DNA of 57,965 nucleotides. Origin: Bradyrhizobium neotropicale (GTDB lineage Bacteria; Pseudomonadota; Alphaproteobacteria; Rhizobiales; Xanthobacteraceae). The translations under genes were made by a program, and so were the position numbers. Positions 17,612 through 26,535 of the stretch are shown here, piece by piece. The stretch's first letter is position 1. Each line of letters starts with the position of its first letter. The notes beneath the pieces were generated by a model. It had not been told where the DNA came from and did not search any database. It saw nothing but the letters and a program-made list of their open reading frames with translations. The DNA lies in assembly GCF_001641695.1 (NCBI RefSeq), contig NZ_LSEF01000080.1, forward strand, positions 1 through 57,965, given 5' to 3'.

Positions 17612-18166
17612 ATGCCCCTGAGTCCCGAGGTCCTGAGCAGCAACAGCGAAGCCGTCGCGTGGCTCAGGGCTTTCGATCTCTCGCTCGAGCCGGACGACGA
17701 GCCGTGGTTCTCCGTCGACGGCGTCGAAAAGCCCCGGCAGATCGGCAGCGACGGGGCCGGCGGCGCGTTCGTGCTGCTGCCCTCGCAGAATGTGCTCTAC
17801 GTCTCATCGGGAGGCCGCGCCGGGATCATCGCAGGTACCTTCGAGGCATTCGTCCAGCTCGTCGTCGCCTGCCCCTATTGGCTCGATATCCTCAAATTCT
17901 CCGCGGGCGGCGACCTCGTCGAGATGCGGCGCGCGGCGATGGCGCTGGAGGCGACGCTCGACGACGAAGACGACATCAATGGCGCGCGCGACGGGGTCCG
18001 CGCCGCGCTCGACCTCTCCGAACTCGATGATCCGGTCGGCGCCCTGTACGACGCGGTCGCGGCTTCCGACACCATCGTGCGAGCCACCGATGGCAGCCCG
18101 TTCACGACGCTGTTCAACCGCTTCAGCGTCGACAGCAATCCGATGCTGCGCGACGCCGCGGCCTGA
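17612..18166 (+). CDS. Hypothetical SUKH/SMI1-KNR4-like protein
   Basis: A 184-residue acidic protein. The stretch RQIGSDGAGGAFVLLPSQNVLYVSSGGRAGIIA followed by GTFEAFVQLVV resembles the SUKH (SMI1/KNR4) core, where a strand containing the acidic tip leads into a late FxxFL helix. SUKH proteins are often immunity proteins of toxin systems, but no toxin gene is adjacent, so this is only a fold guess. The ATG at 17612 has GGAG upstream. The protein has no signal peptide or membrane segment. It stands alone. Confidence 0.5.
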   Translation: MPLSPEVLSSNSEAVAWLRAFDLSLEPDDEPWFSVDGVEKPRQIGSDGAGGAFVLLPSQNVLYVSSGGRAGIIAGTFEAFVQLVVACPYWLDILKFSAGGDLVEMRRAAMALEATLDDEDDINGARDGVRAALDLSELDDPVGALYDAVAASDTIVRATDGSPFTTLFNRFSVDSNPMLRDAAA

Positions 18167-18281
18167 GGCGATACGCTCGATGTGAAGAAGTCAAGCAGTG
18201 CCCTTCGCCGGGAGTTTACCTCTCCCCAGCGGGGAGAGATGGAACGCGTTCCTTGGCTCGCACCCACGAATTCATCGCGCG

Positions 18282-19538
18282 TTACTTCGCCCACTCGCCC
18301 TTGCGGAACACCGGCTCCTTGCTGCCGTCGGAGAGGATGCCGTCGATGTCGGTCTCGGCCGAGCCGATCATCCAGTCGATGTGGATCAGGCTCTGGTTGC
18401 CGCCCTGCGCCGCGATCTGCTGCGGCGTGAGCTTGGCGCCGTTGACGAAGCATTTCGAGTAGCACTGGCCGAGCGCGATGTGCGAGGCCGCGTTCTCGTC
18501 GAACAGCGTGTTGAAGAACAACAGCCCGCTCTGCGAGATCGGCGAGGAATGCGGCACCAGCGCCACCTCGCCGAGACGCCGCGCGCCCTCGTCGGTGTCG
18601 AGCACCTTGTTCAGCACCTCCTCGCCGCGCGAGGCCCTGGCGTCGACGATCTTGCCGTCCTCGAAACGCACCGCGATGTTGTCGATCAGCGTGCCTTGAT
18701 AGGACAGCGGCTTCGAGCTCACGACATGACCATAGACCCGCCGGCAATGCGGCGTGGTGAAGACTTCCTCGGTGGGGATGTTGGCGTTGCAGCTGATGCC
18801 GTTCTTGGCGAGTGAGGCGCCGCCTTCCCACTCATGTCCATCGGCGAGGCCGATGGTGAGATCGGTGCCCGGCCCGGTGTATTGCAGCGCGCGGAAACGC
18901 TTGCCGTTGAGCCAGTTGGTGCGCTCGCGCAGCACCGCATTGTGGCTCGCCCAGTTCGCGATCGCATCCTCGCGGTCGACGCGGGACGCCGCGAAGATCG
19001 CATCCGCCAGCTTGCCGATCGCGACCTCCTCGGCATCGCCGGGGAATACCTGCTTGGCCCAGGACGGGCTCGGATAGGCAATGATGTTCCAGTTGGTGTC
19101 GAAATTGACGATTTTCTCCAGCGCCGGCTGATAGGCCATGGAGTTGGCCTTGCTGGCGCGTGCGACTTTCGTCGGGTCCTCGCCCGAGAGCAGCATCGGA
19201 TTGTCGCCGACGATGGCGAGCCGCGCGGTATTGTCCGAGAATGCCTTGGCCATGCCCTCATAGAGCCAGCCGGCGGCGCGATCGAAGCTGCTGTCGTGGC
19301 CGTTGCGATAGCGCGCCAGCGTCATCTCTTCATCCGACAGGATCGGCGTGACGATGCCCGCGCCCGCCTTGTAGGCATGCACGGCGATCCGCCGCACCAG
19401 GGGCAGCGCGATCGCCGGCGCCGTCAAAAGAAGGTCCTGTCCAGGCCGCAAGCCCAGGCCCACCTTCACCGCCACCTCGGCCAGCCGGTCGAGTTTTGCG
19501 GGATCGATGGGAGTGGCGGAATTGCGGTGATCGGTCAT
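18282..19538 (-). CDS. Aminopeptidase, M29 family
   Basis: A 418-residue metallopeptidase that would release N-terminal amino acids in the cytoplasm. M29 features include TDLTIGLADGHEWEGG, the metal-binding IPTEEVFTTPHCRRVYG, RASRGEEVLNKVLDTDEGARRLGEVALVPHSSPI, and the closing HIDWMIGS with the conserved His and Asp. Length matches AmpS/thermophilic aminopeptidase T. The start at 19538 (MTDHRNSATPID) has no competing ATG nearby. It is separated by 111 bp from the upstream same-strand lyase gene, so an operon is possible. A G+C-rich palindromic repeat lies just 3' (18215-18240). Confidence 0.87.
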   Translation of the reverse strand: MTDHRNSATPIDPAKLDRLAEVAVKVGLGLRPGQDLLLTAPAIALPLVRRIAVHAYKAGAGIVTPILSDEEMTLARYRNGHDSSFDRAAGWLYEGMAKAFSDNTARLAIVGDNPMLLSGEDPTKVARASKANSMAYQPALEKIVNFDTNWNIIAYPSPSWAKQVFPGDAEEVAIGKLADAIFAASRVDREDAIANWASHNAVLRERTNWLNGKRFRALQYTGPGTDLTIGLADGHEWEGGASLAKNGISCNANIPTEEVFTTPHCRRVYGHVVSSKPLSYQGTLIDNIAVRFEDGKIVDARASRGEEVLNKVLDTDEGARRLGEVALVPHSSPISQSGLLFFNTLFDENAASHIALGQCYSKCFVNGAKLTPQQIAAQGGNQSLIHIDWMIGSAETDIDGILSDGSKEPVFRKGEWAK

Positions 19539-19649
19539 GCGTGGTCCTCTGTCAGAGTCTCTGTCTCATCTAAGTCTAGCATCGCGAGGCGCAATAGCGC
19601 GAGCGTCTTGCGACACCTGGAAGATACGGAGTTTCACGCATCCTGGTTT

Positions 19650-21011
19650 TCAACGCATTGACGATTTCAGCACCCGATCGACCATGGCCGGAGCAAGACC
19701 AAGGTAATTTTTCGGTGAAATGAGCGCCTCGATGGTGGCACGATCGATTCTGCTCGAAACGCGCGGGTCGGCCGAGAGCGCGTCCGCGAGGCTCAGGCCC
19801 TTGTCGTTGGCAAGCCGGCAGGCGTCGTAGACGACGTCATGTGCCTCCTGCCGGCCGATCTGCGGCGCCAGTCCCATCATCACCGCCTCCGCCACGATCA
19901 GGCCGCGGCTGATGGCAAGATTGTCATCCATCTTCTTTTCGTCCACGATCAGGCCCGCGAGCGCGAACTTCGCCTGATGCAGCGCACCGGCGGTCAGCAC
20001 GAAGCTGTCCGGGATCGCCATCCACTCGGCATGCCACGGACCGGTGGCGCGCTCGAAATCCTGCACCATCGCATCCAGCATCAGGCCGGCATGCTGGCGC
20101 ACCGCCTTGGAGGCGGCGAGCATCAGTTCGGAGGAGATCGGGTTGCGCTTCTGCGGCATGGTCGAGGACGCGCCGCGCCCCTTGACGAAGGGCTCGTAGA
20201 CCTCCGCGAACTCGGTCGAGGCCATGATCATGATGTCGAGCGCGATCTTGCCGAGCGAGCCGGTGACGAGCGCGAGGAAGTTCACGGCCTCCGCAAAACC
20301 GTCGCGGGCGACGTGCCAGGTCGAGGCCGGAACGCCGAGCTTCAGCTCGGCGCAAAGCGCCTCCTGCACCTCGAACCCCTTGTCGCCGAGCGAGGCCAGC
20401 GTGCCGGCGGCGCCGGCGAACTGGCCGACCAGGACGCGCGGCTTCAGTTGCGCGAGCCGCTCGGCGTGGCGGTCGAACATCGCAAGCCAGATCGCGGTCT
20501 TGTAGCCGAACGTCACCGGCAGCGCCTGCTGCAGATGGGTGCGGCCGGCCATCGGCGTGTCGCGGTAGCGCTTCGACAGATTCGCGAGGATGCCGCGGAG
20601 TTCGGTGATGTCGCGTTCGATGATCTCGAGCGCCGCGCGCAATTGCAGCACCACGGCGGTGTCCATGATGTCCTGAGTGGTCGCGCCCCAATGCACATAG
20701 CGGCCGGCATCGCCGCATTGTTTCACCATCTGATGCACCAGCGGCAGGATCGGATAGCCGACGATGTCGGTTTCCTGGCGCAGGAGATCGAAATCGAGCG
20801 CGGCAACATCGGTCCGCGCCGCGATCGCCTCGGCCGCATCTTGCGGAATCACGCCGCATCTGGCTTCCGCCTTCGCCAGCGCCACCTCGACCTCGGCATA
20901 GCGCGAGACCAGCGCCAGATCCGAAAACACCTCGCGCATGGCCGGCGTGCCGAAGGCGTCGCGGAACAGGATGGAATCGAGCACGGTCGTGGAGGTCGGA
21001 AAGGCGGGCAT
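19650..21011 (-). CDS. Fumarase/aspartase superfamily lyase (PcaB/PurB-like)
   Basis: A 453-residue lyase of the adenylosuccinate lyase/3-carboxymuconate cycloisomerase group. The three superfamily regions are VHWGATTQDIMDTA (106-119), GRTHLQQALPVTFG (156-169) and the signature GASSTMPQKRNP (280-291). It is too divergent by eye to be the housekeeping PurB and has the C-terminal ADLC-like extension typical of cycloisomerase-like lyases. No protocatechuate pathway genes are nearby, so the substrate is open. Alternative: an uncharacterised argininosuccinate-type lyase homologue. Start ATG at 21011. Confidence 0.82.
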   Translation of the reverse strand: MPAFPTSTTVLDSILFRDAFGTPAMREVFSDLALVSRYAEVEVALAKAEARCGVIPQDAAEAIAARTDVAALDFDLLRQETDIVGYPILPLVHQMVKQCGDAGRYVHWGATTQDIMDTAVVLQLRAALEIIERDITELRGILANLSKRYRDTPMAGRTHLQQALPVTFGYKTAIWLAMFDRHAERLAQLKPRVLVGQFAGAAGTLASLGDKGFEVQEALCAELKLGVPASTWHVARDGFAEAVNFLALVTGSLGKIALDIMIMASTEFAEVYEPFVKGRGASSTMPQKRNPISSELMLAASKAVRQHAGLMLDAMVQDFERATGPWHAEWMAIPDSFVLTAGALHQAKFALAGLIVDEKKMDDNLAISRGLIVAEAVMMGLAPQIGRQEAHDVVYDACRLANDKGLSLADALSADPRVSSRIDRATIEALISPKNYLGLAPAMVDRVLKSSMR

Positions 21012-21132
21012 GGGGCGTTTTCTTCGCGGTTGGTGTGCTTTGTCCGGGACAGCTTACGCAGGCCGCGCTGTTCGGCAATGGACATTCGCCGTTCGCCCCG
21101 TGTTCGATGTCGTCCTGGAAACAGCCTGGCCC

Positions 21133-21257
21133 CGTCATCCCGAGGGCTCGCGAAGGATGAACGGCCGAGAGCCGGGCCGTCGCCCTTCGAGGCCTCCGCT
21201 TCGGTCCGGCGCCTCCAGCGACGATGGCTTCGCCATTGCGCGCGGGTGACGGTGATG
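21133..21257. repeat. Dispersed intergenic repeat, copy D; 21012-21610 otherwise empty
   Basis: The block from GTCATCCCGAGGGCTCGCGA to GTGACGGTGATGG is related, in the same orientation, to 53878-53953. Both share CTTCGAGGCCTCCGCT and CGATGGCTTCGCCATTGCG or close variants. It contains small inverted repeats (GGCTTCGCC). It lies in a 599-bp interval between divergent genes. The rest of that interval shows another common rhizobial-type repeat fragment (CCCGCATGAGCGAAGCGATA at 21314-21333) and no credible gene. Confidence 0.65.
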
Positions 21258-21610
21258 GATTGATGTTCGCGGCAATGTCCAGGTGATTGCGCGCCCAGAC
21301 TTGTGGCCCGCAGCCCGCATGAGCGAAGCGATATCCGCACATCTACGAGTTCATCGCCGCGCAGATCGCATGCAGTGCGCGACCACATCACCGCGATCTG
21401 ACGTTCGCGTGATTGACGCGGCGTCTCCCGACAATTCGCGCAGAACCGCCACATTCTCTTCGAGGTTGAATTCCTATCCGCAAATGGCATGGCAGGCATC
21501 CCTCAATAGGATGAACCAGGCATGCCCTCCAATGGACTCACAGACTTCAAGCCGGAATCCATTTTGACATTTCATTTGCGTGACTTTGTCGTGAGGCCAG
21601 AGATTTCGAC

Positions 21611-23170
21611 GTGCAGTTTGTGTTCAGGGACCACCTTCTCGATACCGACCGGCGTGAGCTGAGCCGCGAGCAGGTTCCTGTTTCCGTGGAGCCGCAGGTT
21701 TTCGACCTCGTCGTCCACCTCATGGAAAATCGTGACCGGGTCGTCAGCAAGGACGAGCTGATCGACAAGATCTGGCATGGGCGCATCGTCTCGGAATCCA
21801 CCCTGACCAGCCGGATCAACGCGGCCCGCAAGGCGATCGGCGATGACGGCGCGAGTCAGGCGCTGATCCGCACCGTCGCGCGCAAGGGCTTTCGCTTCGT
21901 CGGCGACGTCGCGATGAAGGCGGGCACGATGACCTTGGAACCCGGCCGGGAACCCGGACAAGCGCAGGCCGCGCCGGCGCTGCCCGACCGGCCCGCGATA
22001 GCCGTGCTGCCCTTCACCAACATGAGCGGGGATCGCGAACAGGACTATTTCTCCGACGGGATCAGCGAGGACATTATCACCGCGCTGTCGAAGCTACGCT
22101 GGTTCTTCGTCGTCGCGCGCAACTCGTCCTTCGTCTACAAGGGCCGCGCCGTGCACATCCACGAGATCGCACGCGAGCTCGGCGTACGCTACGTGGTCGA
22201 AGGCAGCGTGCGCCGGAGCGGCGAGCGCTTGCGGATCTCGGCGCAGCTCAACGACGTCTCGACCGGGAGCCATCTCTGGGCCGAGCGCTACGACCGCGGC
22301 CTTGCCGACGTCTTCGCCGTCCAGGACGAGATCACCGAGGCGATCGTTTCGGCGATCGAGCCTCAGCTCTACGCCGCCGAAAGCTTTCGCGCACAGCAGA
22401 AGCCGCCGGGCAGCCTGGATGCCTGGGACCTCTTGATGCGTGCGCTGTCGCACTATTGGCGCATCACGCGCGAGGACAATGCGGTTGCGCAGACGCTGCT
22501 CGCGGACGCGATCGCGATCGACCCCGCCTATGGCAAGGCGCTCGGCCTGCTCGCGACCAGCCACATGTTCGGCGCGCATATGGGCTGGGCCGACATGGAC
22601 GCGACCATCCCGATCGCCGAACGCGCCGCGCTGGCGGCGGTCGCGGCCGACCGCGACGATCCCTGGGCCCATCACGGCCTCGCCTACACCTACCTGTTCC
22701 GCCGCCGCTTCGACGACGCGCTGGCCGAATTCGAGCTGGCGCTGCGGCTCAACCCGAATTTCGCGATGTCGCACGCGTTCTACGGCGTCACGCTGTGCTA
22801 CGCCGGCCGCTGGCAGGACGGCGATGCCGCAGCCCGCCGCGCACTGCGGCTGAGCCCGCGCGACCCGTTCGCGGCGATCTATTGCGGTGTTGCCGCCTAC
22901 GCCCAGTTCATCGGCCGCAACTATGACGAGGCCATTCAAATGGCGCGCGAGTCGCTCAGGCAGCGCAGCGATTTCGTCGGCGCGCATCGCGTGCTCACGG
23001 CCTCGGCCGGCATGCTCGGCAATCGCGAGCTCGCCGCCTCCGCGCTGCAGGGCTTGCGCCGCGCCCAGCCGAACATCTCGCTCGGCTGGATCATGAACGA
23101 GCTCCCGATGCAGCAGGAGAAGGACCGCAAGCACTATCTCGAGGGATTCCGGCGCGCGGGATTGAGGTAG
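21611..23170 (+). CDS. Winged-helix regulator with TolB-like and TPR domains, paralogue 1
   Basis: A 519-residue cytoplasmic protein. Residues 1-100 are an OmpR/PhoB-type winged helix (VFDLVVHLMENRDRVVSKDEL, TSRINAARKAIGDDG, RTVARKGFRFVGDV). A TolB/FlgO-like domain follows at about 130-265 (AIAVLPFTNMSGDREQDYF, GVRYVVEGSVRRSGERL, SHLWAERYDR). The rest is TPR helices. This is the CadC-like family without a membrane segment, often labelled adenylate cyclase in error: no cyclase domain is present. Start is GTG at 21611, matching the GTG of its paralogue at 24969. The two flank a GFA-like gene and the MddA-like gene, suggesting control of that locus. Confidence 0.82.
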   Translation: MQFVFRDHLLDTDRRELSREQVPVSVEPQVFDLVVHLMENRDRVVSKDELIDKIWHGRIVSESTLTSRINAARKAIGDDGASQALIRTVARKGFRFVGDVAMKAGTMTLEPGREPGQAQAAPALPDRPAIAVLPFTNMSGDREQDYFSDGISEDIITALSKLRWFFVVARNSSFVYKGRAVHIHEIARELGVRYVVEGSVRRSGERLRISAQLNDVSTGSHLWAERYDRGLADVFAVQDEITEAIVSAIEPQLYAAESFRAQQKPPGSLDAWDLLMRALSHYWRITREDNAVAQTLLADAIAIDPAYGKALGLLATSHMFGAHMGWADMDATIPIAERAALAAVAADRDDPWAHHGLAYTYLFRRRFDDALAEFELALRLNPNFAMSHAFYGVTLCYAGRWQDGDAAARRALRLSPRDPFAAIYCGVAAYAQFIGRNYDEAIQMARESLRQRSDFVGAHRVLTASAGMLGNRELAASALQGLRRAQPNISLGWIMNELPMQQEKDRKHYLEGFRRAGLR

Positions 23171-23186
23171 GTGTTGGTGCTTGGTT

Positions 23187-23347
23187 CACCCTCCCCTGGA
23201 GGGGGAGGGTCGTTGCGCATGAAGCGAAGCGGAATGCGTAACGGGGCGGGGTGACGGTCCCCCCGCATCGAACACTGCCGACGTGGAGAGATCACCCCAC
23301 CCCGCCCGCGCTTCGCGCGGTCGACCCTCCCCCTCCAGGGGAGGGTG
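23187..23347. repeat. 161-bp palindromic intergenic element
   Basis: Perfect 26-bp arms (23187-23212 and 23322-23347, outer sequence CACCCTCCCCTGGAGG) enclose about 110 bp that itself contains shorter inverted pieces such as GGGGCGGGGTGA against TCACCCCACCCC. It sits between the convergent regulator and GFA-like genes and could end transcription from both sides. It is of the G+C-rich type scattered in this genome. Confidence 0.75.
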
Positions 23348-23356
23348 AGAGCGCCC

Positions 23357-23779
23357 CTACTCCTGCATCGTCTCGCCGCTGCCGCCGAACTCGGCGGGAA
23401 AATCCTTCAGCTTGGGCAGGCCGTCGCGCATCGGGAGCACGGCCTCGGCATAATTGACGTGGACGCCGGGCGCGAAGGCGAGCGTGGGAATGGTGGCGGC
23501 GAACACGTCGATCATGTCGAGCGGCGGATGGTTGGCCATGAGATGACCGCCGCACTTCCTGCACCATTTGCGCTGGCTGAGCGGCGTCTTGGCGTAGGTC
23601 TCGACGTTCTCGGCGCCGGCCGTGATGCGCACGGCTTCCGGCTTCCACAGGCTGAAGGCGTTGACCGGCCCACCCGACCACGAGCGGCAGGAGCGGCAAT
23701 GGCAATAGCCCATCGCCTCCGGCGCGCCCGTGACCTCGACCGTAACAGCGCCGCAGAAGCAATTTCCGACATGTTTCAT
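23357..23779 (-). CDS. GFA-family (glutathione-dependent formaldehyde-activating-like) zinc protein
   Basis: A 140-residue protein with the Cys motifs of the GFA fold: CFCGAVTVEV near the N-terminus, YCHCRSCRSWSGG, and later WCRKCGGHL. These would bind two zinc ions. The archetype, Gfa, speeds formation of S-hydroxymethylglutathione, but most short homologues are uncharacterised. The ATG at 23779 (MKHVGNCFCGA) follows AAGGAGAAGAT, an excellent ribosome-binding site. It is 3' of a 188-bp palindromic element and has the same orientation as the MddA-like gene upstream. A link to methanethiol or formaldehyde chemistry is an inference from position. Confidence 0.83.
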   Translation of the reverse strand: MKHVGNCFCGAVTVEVTGAPEAMGYCHCRSCRSWSGGPVNAFSLWKPEAVRITAGAENVETYAKTPLSQRKWCRKCGGHLMANHPPLDMIDVFAATIPTLAFAPGVHVNYAEAVLPMRDGLPKLKDFPAEFGGSGETMQE

Positions 23780-23833
23780 CTTTATCTTCTCCTTGGGTGA
23801 AACTGAAATTCGTGAGGCGAGCAATCTGCTTCT

Positions 23834-24021
23834 AGCCCTCTCCCCGTCCTTACGGGGCCGCGACGAGCTTCGCTCGCGCTGAGAGCGTCGGGGCGAGGGC
23901 CTGCTTCCGCAGTGACGGGGGCAGAGGAACTCGCGGTGGCTCCCCCTCACCCGCCGCGCTCCGGACGATGCTTCGCATCGCTCGGCGCGCGTCGGCCTCT
24001 CCCCGCAGGCGGGGAGAGGCG
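23834..24021. repeat. G+C-rich palindromic repeat block
   Basis: This interval contains CCCTCTCCCCGTCCTTACGG, GCGACGAGCTTCGCTCGCGC, GATGCTTCGCATC and CCTCTCCCCGCAGGCGGGGA, a mosaic of stem-loops of the kind repeated at 31150-31325 and 46574-46712. It contains no credible coding sequence. Confidence 0.65.
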
Positions 24022-24046
24022 AAGTGGCGCCGCCCGCATCTCAAGC

Positions 24047-24835
24047 TTACGCCGATCTGCGCCAGGGAATAAGCATCGACACGCGTTGTTTGTACTGCCG
24101 GTACTCGTCGCCGAAGAGGGCGACGAGGTCGCGCTCCTCCAGCGCGATGCCGACGAGGATGTAGAGCGTGGTCACGGCCGCGAACAGCAGATGGCCCACG
24201 GTCATGGTCGGCGCCGCCCAGAACGCGATGATGAAGCCGAGGTAGATCGGATGGCGGACGAATTTGTAGAACAGCGGGGTCCGGAAGCGCGGCGGCGGCG
24301 CTTCCTTGTCGAGCAGATGATTGGTCACCTGGTGCAGCCCGAACAGCTCGAAATGATTGATCACGAAAGTCGACGTGAACACTAGCACCCAGCCTGCGAA
24401 CGAGACCGTGACCAGCGTCACGGCGAGATCGGGATCCTGGACATCCCATACGATCGCGGGCAGCGGACGCCACTGCCAGAACAGAAGGAGCAACGACAGG
24501 CTCGCCAGCAGCACATAGGTGCTGCGCTCGACGGCCTTCGGGATCACCTGCGTCCACCACGCCTTGAAGCGCTGGCGCGCCATCACGCTGTGTTGAACGG
24601 CGAATAGCGCCATCAGGAGGAGATTGATGATGACGGCCTCTGCCGCGGACGCGTCGGTTCCGGTGTCGATGCTCTTGGGCACCACCAGCCCCATGACGAA
24701 GCCGATGGCATAGAGAATGGTCACGAAAAACACGAGATAGGCCGCAATTCCGTACAGAAAGGCGAAGAATTTGAATATCCGCGGGCCCGCAATCTCCGGG
24801 CCGATAGAATGCACCTGGTGATCAATTTGGGTCAT
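24047..24835 (-). CDS. mddA: MddA-like methanethiol S-methyltransferase (membrane)
   Basis: A 262-residue protein with five or six hydrophobic segments, related to isoprenylcysteine methyltransferases and NnrU. The C-terminal methyl-donor region shows VINHFELFGLHQV, YKFVRHPIYLGFIIAFW and ALEERDLVALFGDEYRQY. Length and these motifs fit MddA, which methylates methanethiol with S-adenosylmethionine to give dimethylsulfide in the inner membrane, a reaction first described with Pseudomonas and Bradyrhizobium enzymes. NnrU-type or other ICMT-like methyltransferases are the alternatives. The gene is divergent from the second winged-helix regulator, whose upstream direct repeats lie in the shared 133-bp gap. 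Confidence 0.72.
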   Translation of the reverse strand: MTQIDHQVHSIGPEIAGPRIFKFFAFLYGIAAYLVFFVTILYAIGFVMGLVVPKSIDTGTDASAAEAVIINLLLMALFAVQHSVMARQRFKAWWTQVIPKAVERSTYVLLASLSLLLLFWQWRPLPAIVWDVQDPDLAVTLVTVSFAGWVLVFTSTFVINHFELFGLHQVTNHLLDKEAPPPRFRTPLFYKFVRHPIYLGFIIAFWAAPTMTVGHLLFAAVTTLYILVGIALEERDLVALFGDEYRQYKQRVSMLIPWRRSA

Positions 24836-24910
24836 AGACAGCTCCGTTGTGCCGGGTTGCCGGCACTATTTGGTCGCTGCACCATGCCGCATTGGACGGG
24901 TCTAAGCTTT

Positions 24911-24966
24911 TGCGGACGATTGATTTTAGCCTGAGACGACTTTGATTTTTGCTTGAGACGACAGAG
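24911..24966. promoter_or_regulatory. Direct repeats before the second TPR regulator (candidate operator)
   Basis: Three GACGA cores (24915-24919, 24935-24939, 24957-24961) are spaced about 20 and 22 bp apart. The last two share GAGACGAC, and TTGATTTT follows the first and second cores. OmpR-type winged helices bind direct repeats on one DNA face, and a spacing of about two helical turns fits. The repeats end 2 bp before the GTG start and lie in the region shared with the MddA-like gene. Confidence 0.45.
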
Positions 24967-24968
24967 CC

Positions 24969-26519
24969 GTGCGATTTCGCCTCGAAAACAATGTCCTCGA
25001 TGCTGACCGTCGCGAGTTGACCTGCGACGGCGCCGCCGTGCCGCTGCAGCCGCAGGTGTTCGATCTGCTGCTCTATCTCGTCACTGAGCGCGCGCGCGTG
25101 GTCAGCAAGGATGACCTGATCCGGCATGTCTGGGACGACCGCGTCGTCTCGGATTCCGCCCTGAACAGCCGCATCAACGCCGCGCGGAAGGCGCTTGGTG
25201 ACGATGGCGCGGCGCAACGGCTGATCAAGACGGTTCCGCGCAAGGGCTTTCGCTTCATCGGCGACGTCGTGGAGGAAACCGCGCCCTCGCCCGCGCCGGC
25301 CGAGGCGCGATCCGCATCCGCGCGGCCGGCGCCCGGCCGCCCGGCGATCGCGGTGCTCGCCTTCGAGAACATGAGCGGCGACCCCGAGCAGGAATATTTC
25401 GGCGACGGCATCAGCGAGGACATCCTCACCGCGCTGTCCAAGCAGCGCTGGTTCCTGGTGATCGCCCGCAATTCGTCCTTCACCTACAAGGGGCGCGCGG
25501 TCCATATCCGGCAGATCGCCGCGGAGCTCGGCGTCCGTTACGTCGTCGAAGGCAGCGTGCGCAAGGCGGACAACCGCGTGCGGATCACCGCGCAGCTCAA
25601 TGACACCACCACCGGCAGCCATCTCTGGGCCGAGCGCTACGACCGCGAGCTCGTCGACGTCTTCGCCGTGCAGGACGAGATCACCAATGCGATTGTCGCG
25701 GCGATCGAGCCGCAGATCCATGCGGCGGAGAATTTTCGCGCGCATCGCAAGCCGCCGGCCAGCCTCGATGCCTGGGACCTGGTGATGCGGGCGCTGTCGC
25801 ACTACTGGCGCGTGACGCGGCAGGACCACATCGCGGCGCAGGCGCTGCTCGAACGCGCGATCGCGATCGACCCGGCTTACGGCCAGGCGCTGTCGGTGCT
25901 GGCGGCGAGCCACATGTTCGGCGTGCATCTCGGCTGGGCCGAGCTCGCCAAGGCGGCACCGGTCGCGGAAGCCGCCGCGCTCGCCGCGGTGCGCTGCGAC
26001 CATGAGGATGCCTGGGCGCATACCGCGCTCGGCAGCGTCTTCTTCTCGACGCGCAGGCTCGCTGACGCGCTGTCCGAGTTCGAGCAGGCGCTCACGCTCA
26101 ATCCGAACTTCTCGCTGGCGCAGGGCTATTACGCGCTGGCGCTGTCCTATGCCGGCCGTTCCGGCGATTCATTCGAGGCCGCGCAGAAGGCGATCAGGCT
26201 CTCACCGCGCGATCCATCGCTGGCGATCTATCACGGCATCGCCGGCTATGCGCGCTTCACCGAGCGGCGTTATGACGAGGCCATCGCGCTTGCGCGCGAG
26301 GCGATCCGCCATCGCGGCGACCTCACCGGCGCCTATCGCGTGCTCGCGGTCTCCGCCGGCATGACCGGCGATGTCGCGCTCGCGGAGGTGGCGCTGCGCG
26401 AGCTCCGCCGCACCCAGCCCAACATTTCGCTCGACTGGATCGCGACGCAGCTGCCATGGAGGAACGCGGCCGACCGCGAGCACTATCTGGAAGGGTTTCG
26501 GCGCGCGGGGTTGACGTGA
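24969..26519 (+). CDS. Winged-helix regulator with TolB-like and TPR domains, paralogue 2
   Basis: A 516-residue paralogue of the protein at 21611-23170, colinear over its whole length. The winged helix covers residues 1-98 (VFDLLLYLVTERARVVSKDDL, RTVPRKGFRFIGDVV-like end). The TolB-like domain is at about 125-260 (AIAVLAFENMSGDPEQEYFG) and TPR-like helices run to the end. There is no membrane helix and no cyclase domain. GTG at 24969 is the only start giving the complete winged helix. It is divergent from the MddA-like gene and convergent with the Irr paralogue, its stop only 16 bp from the latter's. Confidence 0.82.
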   Translation: MRFRLENNVLDADRRELTCDGAAVPLQPQVFDLLLYLVTERARVVSKDDLIRHVWDDRVVSDSALNSRINAARKALGDDGAAQRLIKTVPRKGFRFIGDVVEETAPSPAPAEARSASARPAPGRPAIAVLAFENMSGDPEQEYFGDGISEDILTALSKQRWFLVIARNSSFTYKGRAVHIRQIAAELGVRYVVEGSVRKADNRVRITAQLNDTTTGSHLWAERYDRELVDVFAVQDEITNAIVAAIEPQIHAAENFRAHRKPPASLDAWDLVMRALSHYWRVTRQDHIAAQALLERAIAIDPAYGQALSVLAASHMFGVHLGWAELAKAAPVAEAAALAAVRCDHEDAWAHTALGSVFFSTRRLADALSEFEQALTLNPNFSLAQGYYALALSYAGRSGDSFEAAQKAIRLSPRDPSLAIYHGIAGYARFTERRYDEAIALAREAIRHRGDLTGAYRVLAVSAGMTGDVALAEVALRELRRTQPNISLDWIATQLPWRNAADREHYLEGFRRAGLT

Positions 26520-26535
26520 GGTGCGGCCGACACCG

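Noticed and set aside
17612..18166. Immunity protein of a polymorphic toxin system (SUKH fold)
   Set aside because: No toxin, secretion-related or further immunity gene adjoins it, and the fold assignment is weak, so a conflict-system role is not supported.
23187..24021. CRISPR-like array in repeat-rich intergenic DNA
   Set aside because: The repeats are inverted G+C-rich stem-loops without regular spacing or unique spacers, and no cas gene is present.
21611..26519. Annotation of the two TPR regulators as adenylate cyclases
   Set aside because: No class III cyclase domain is visible; only a winged helix, a TolB-like domain and TPR-like helices are present.
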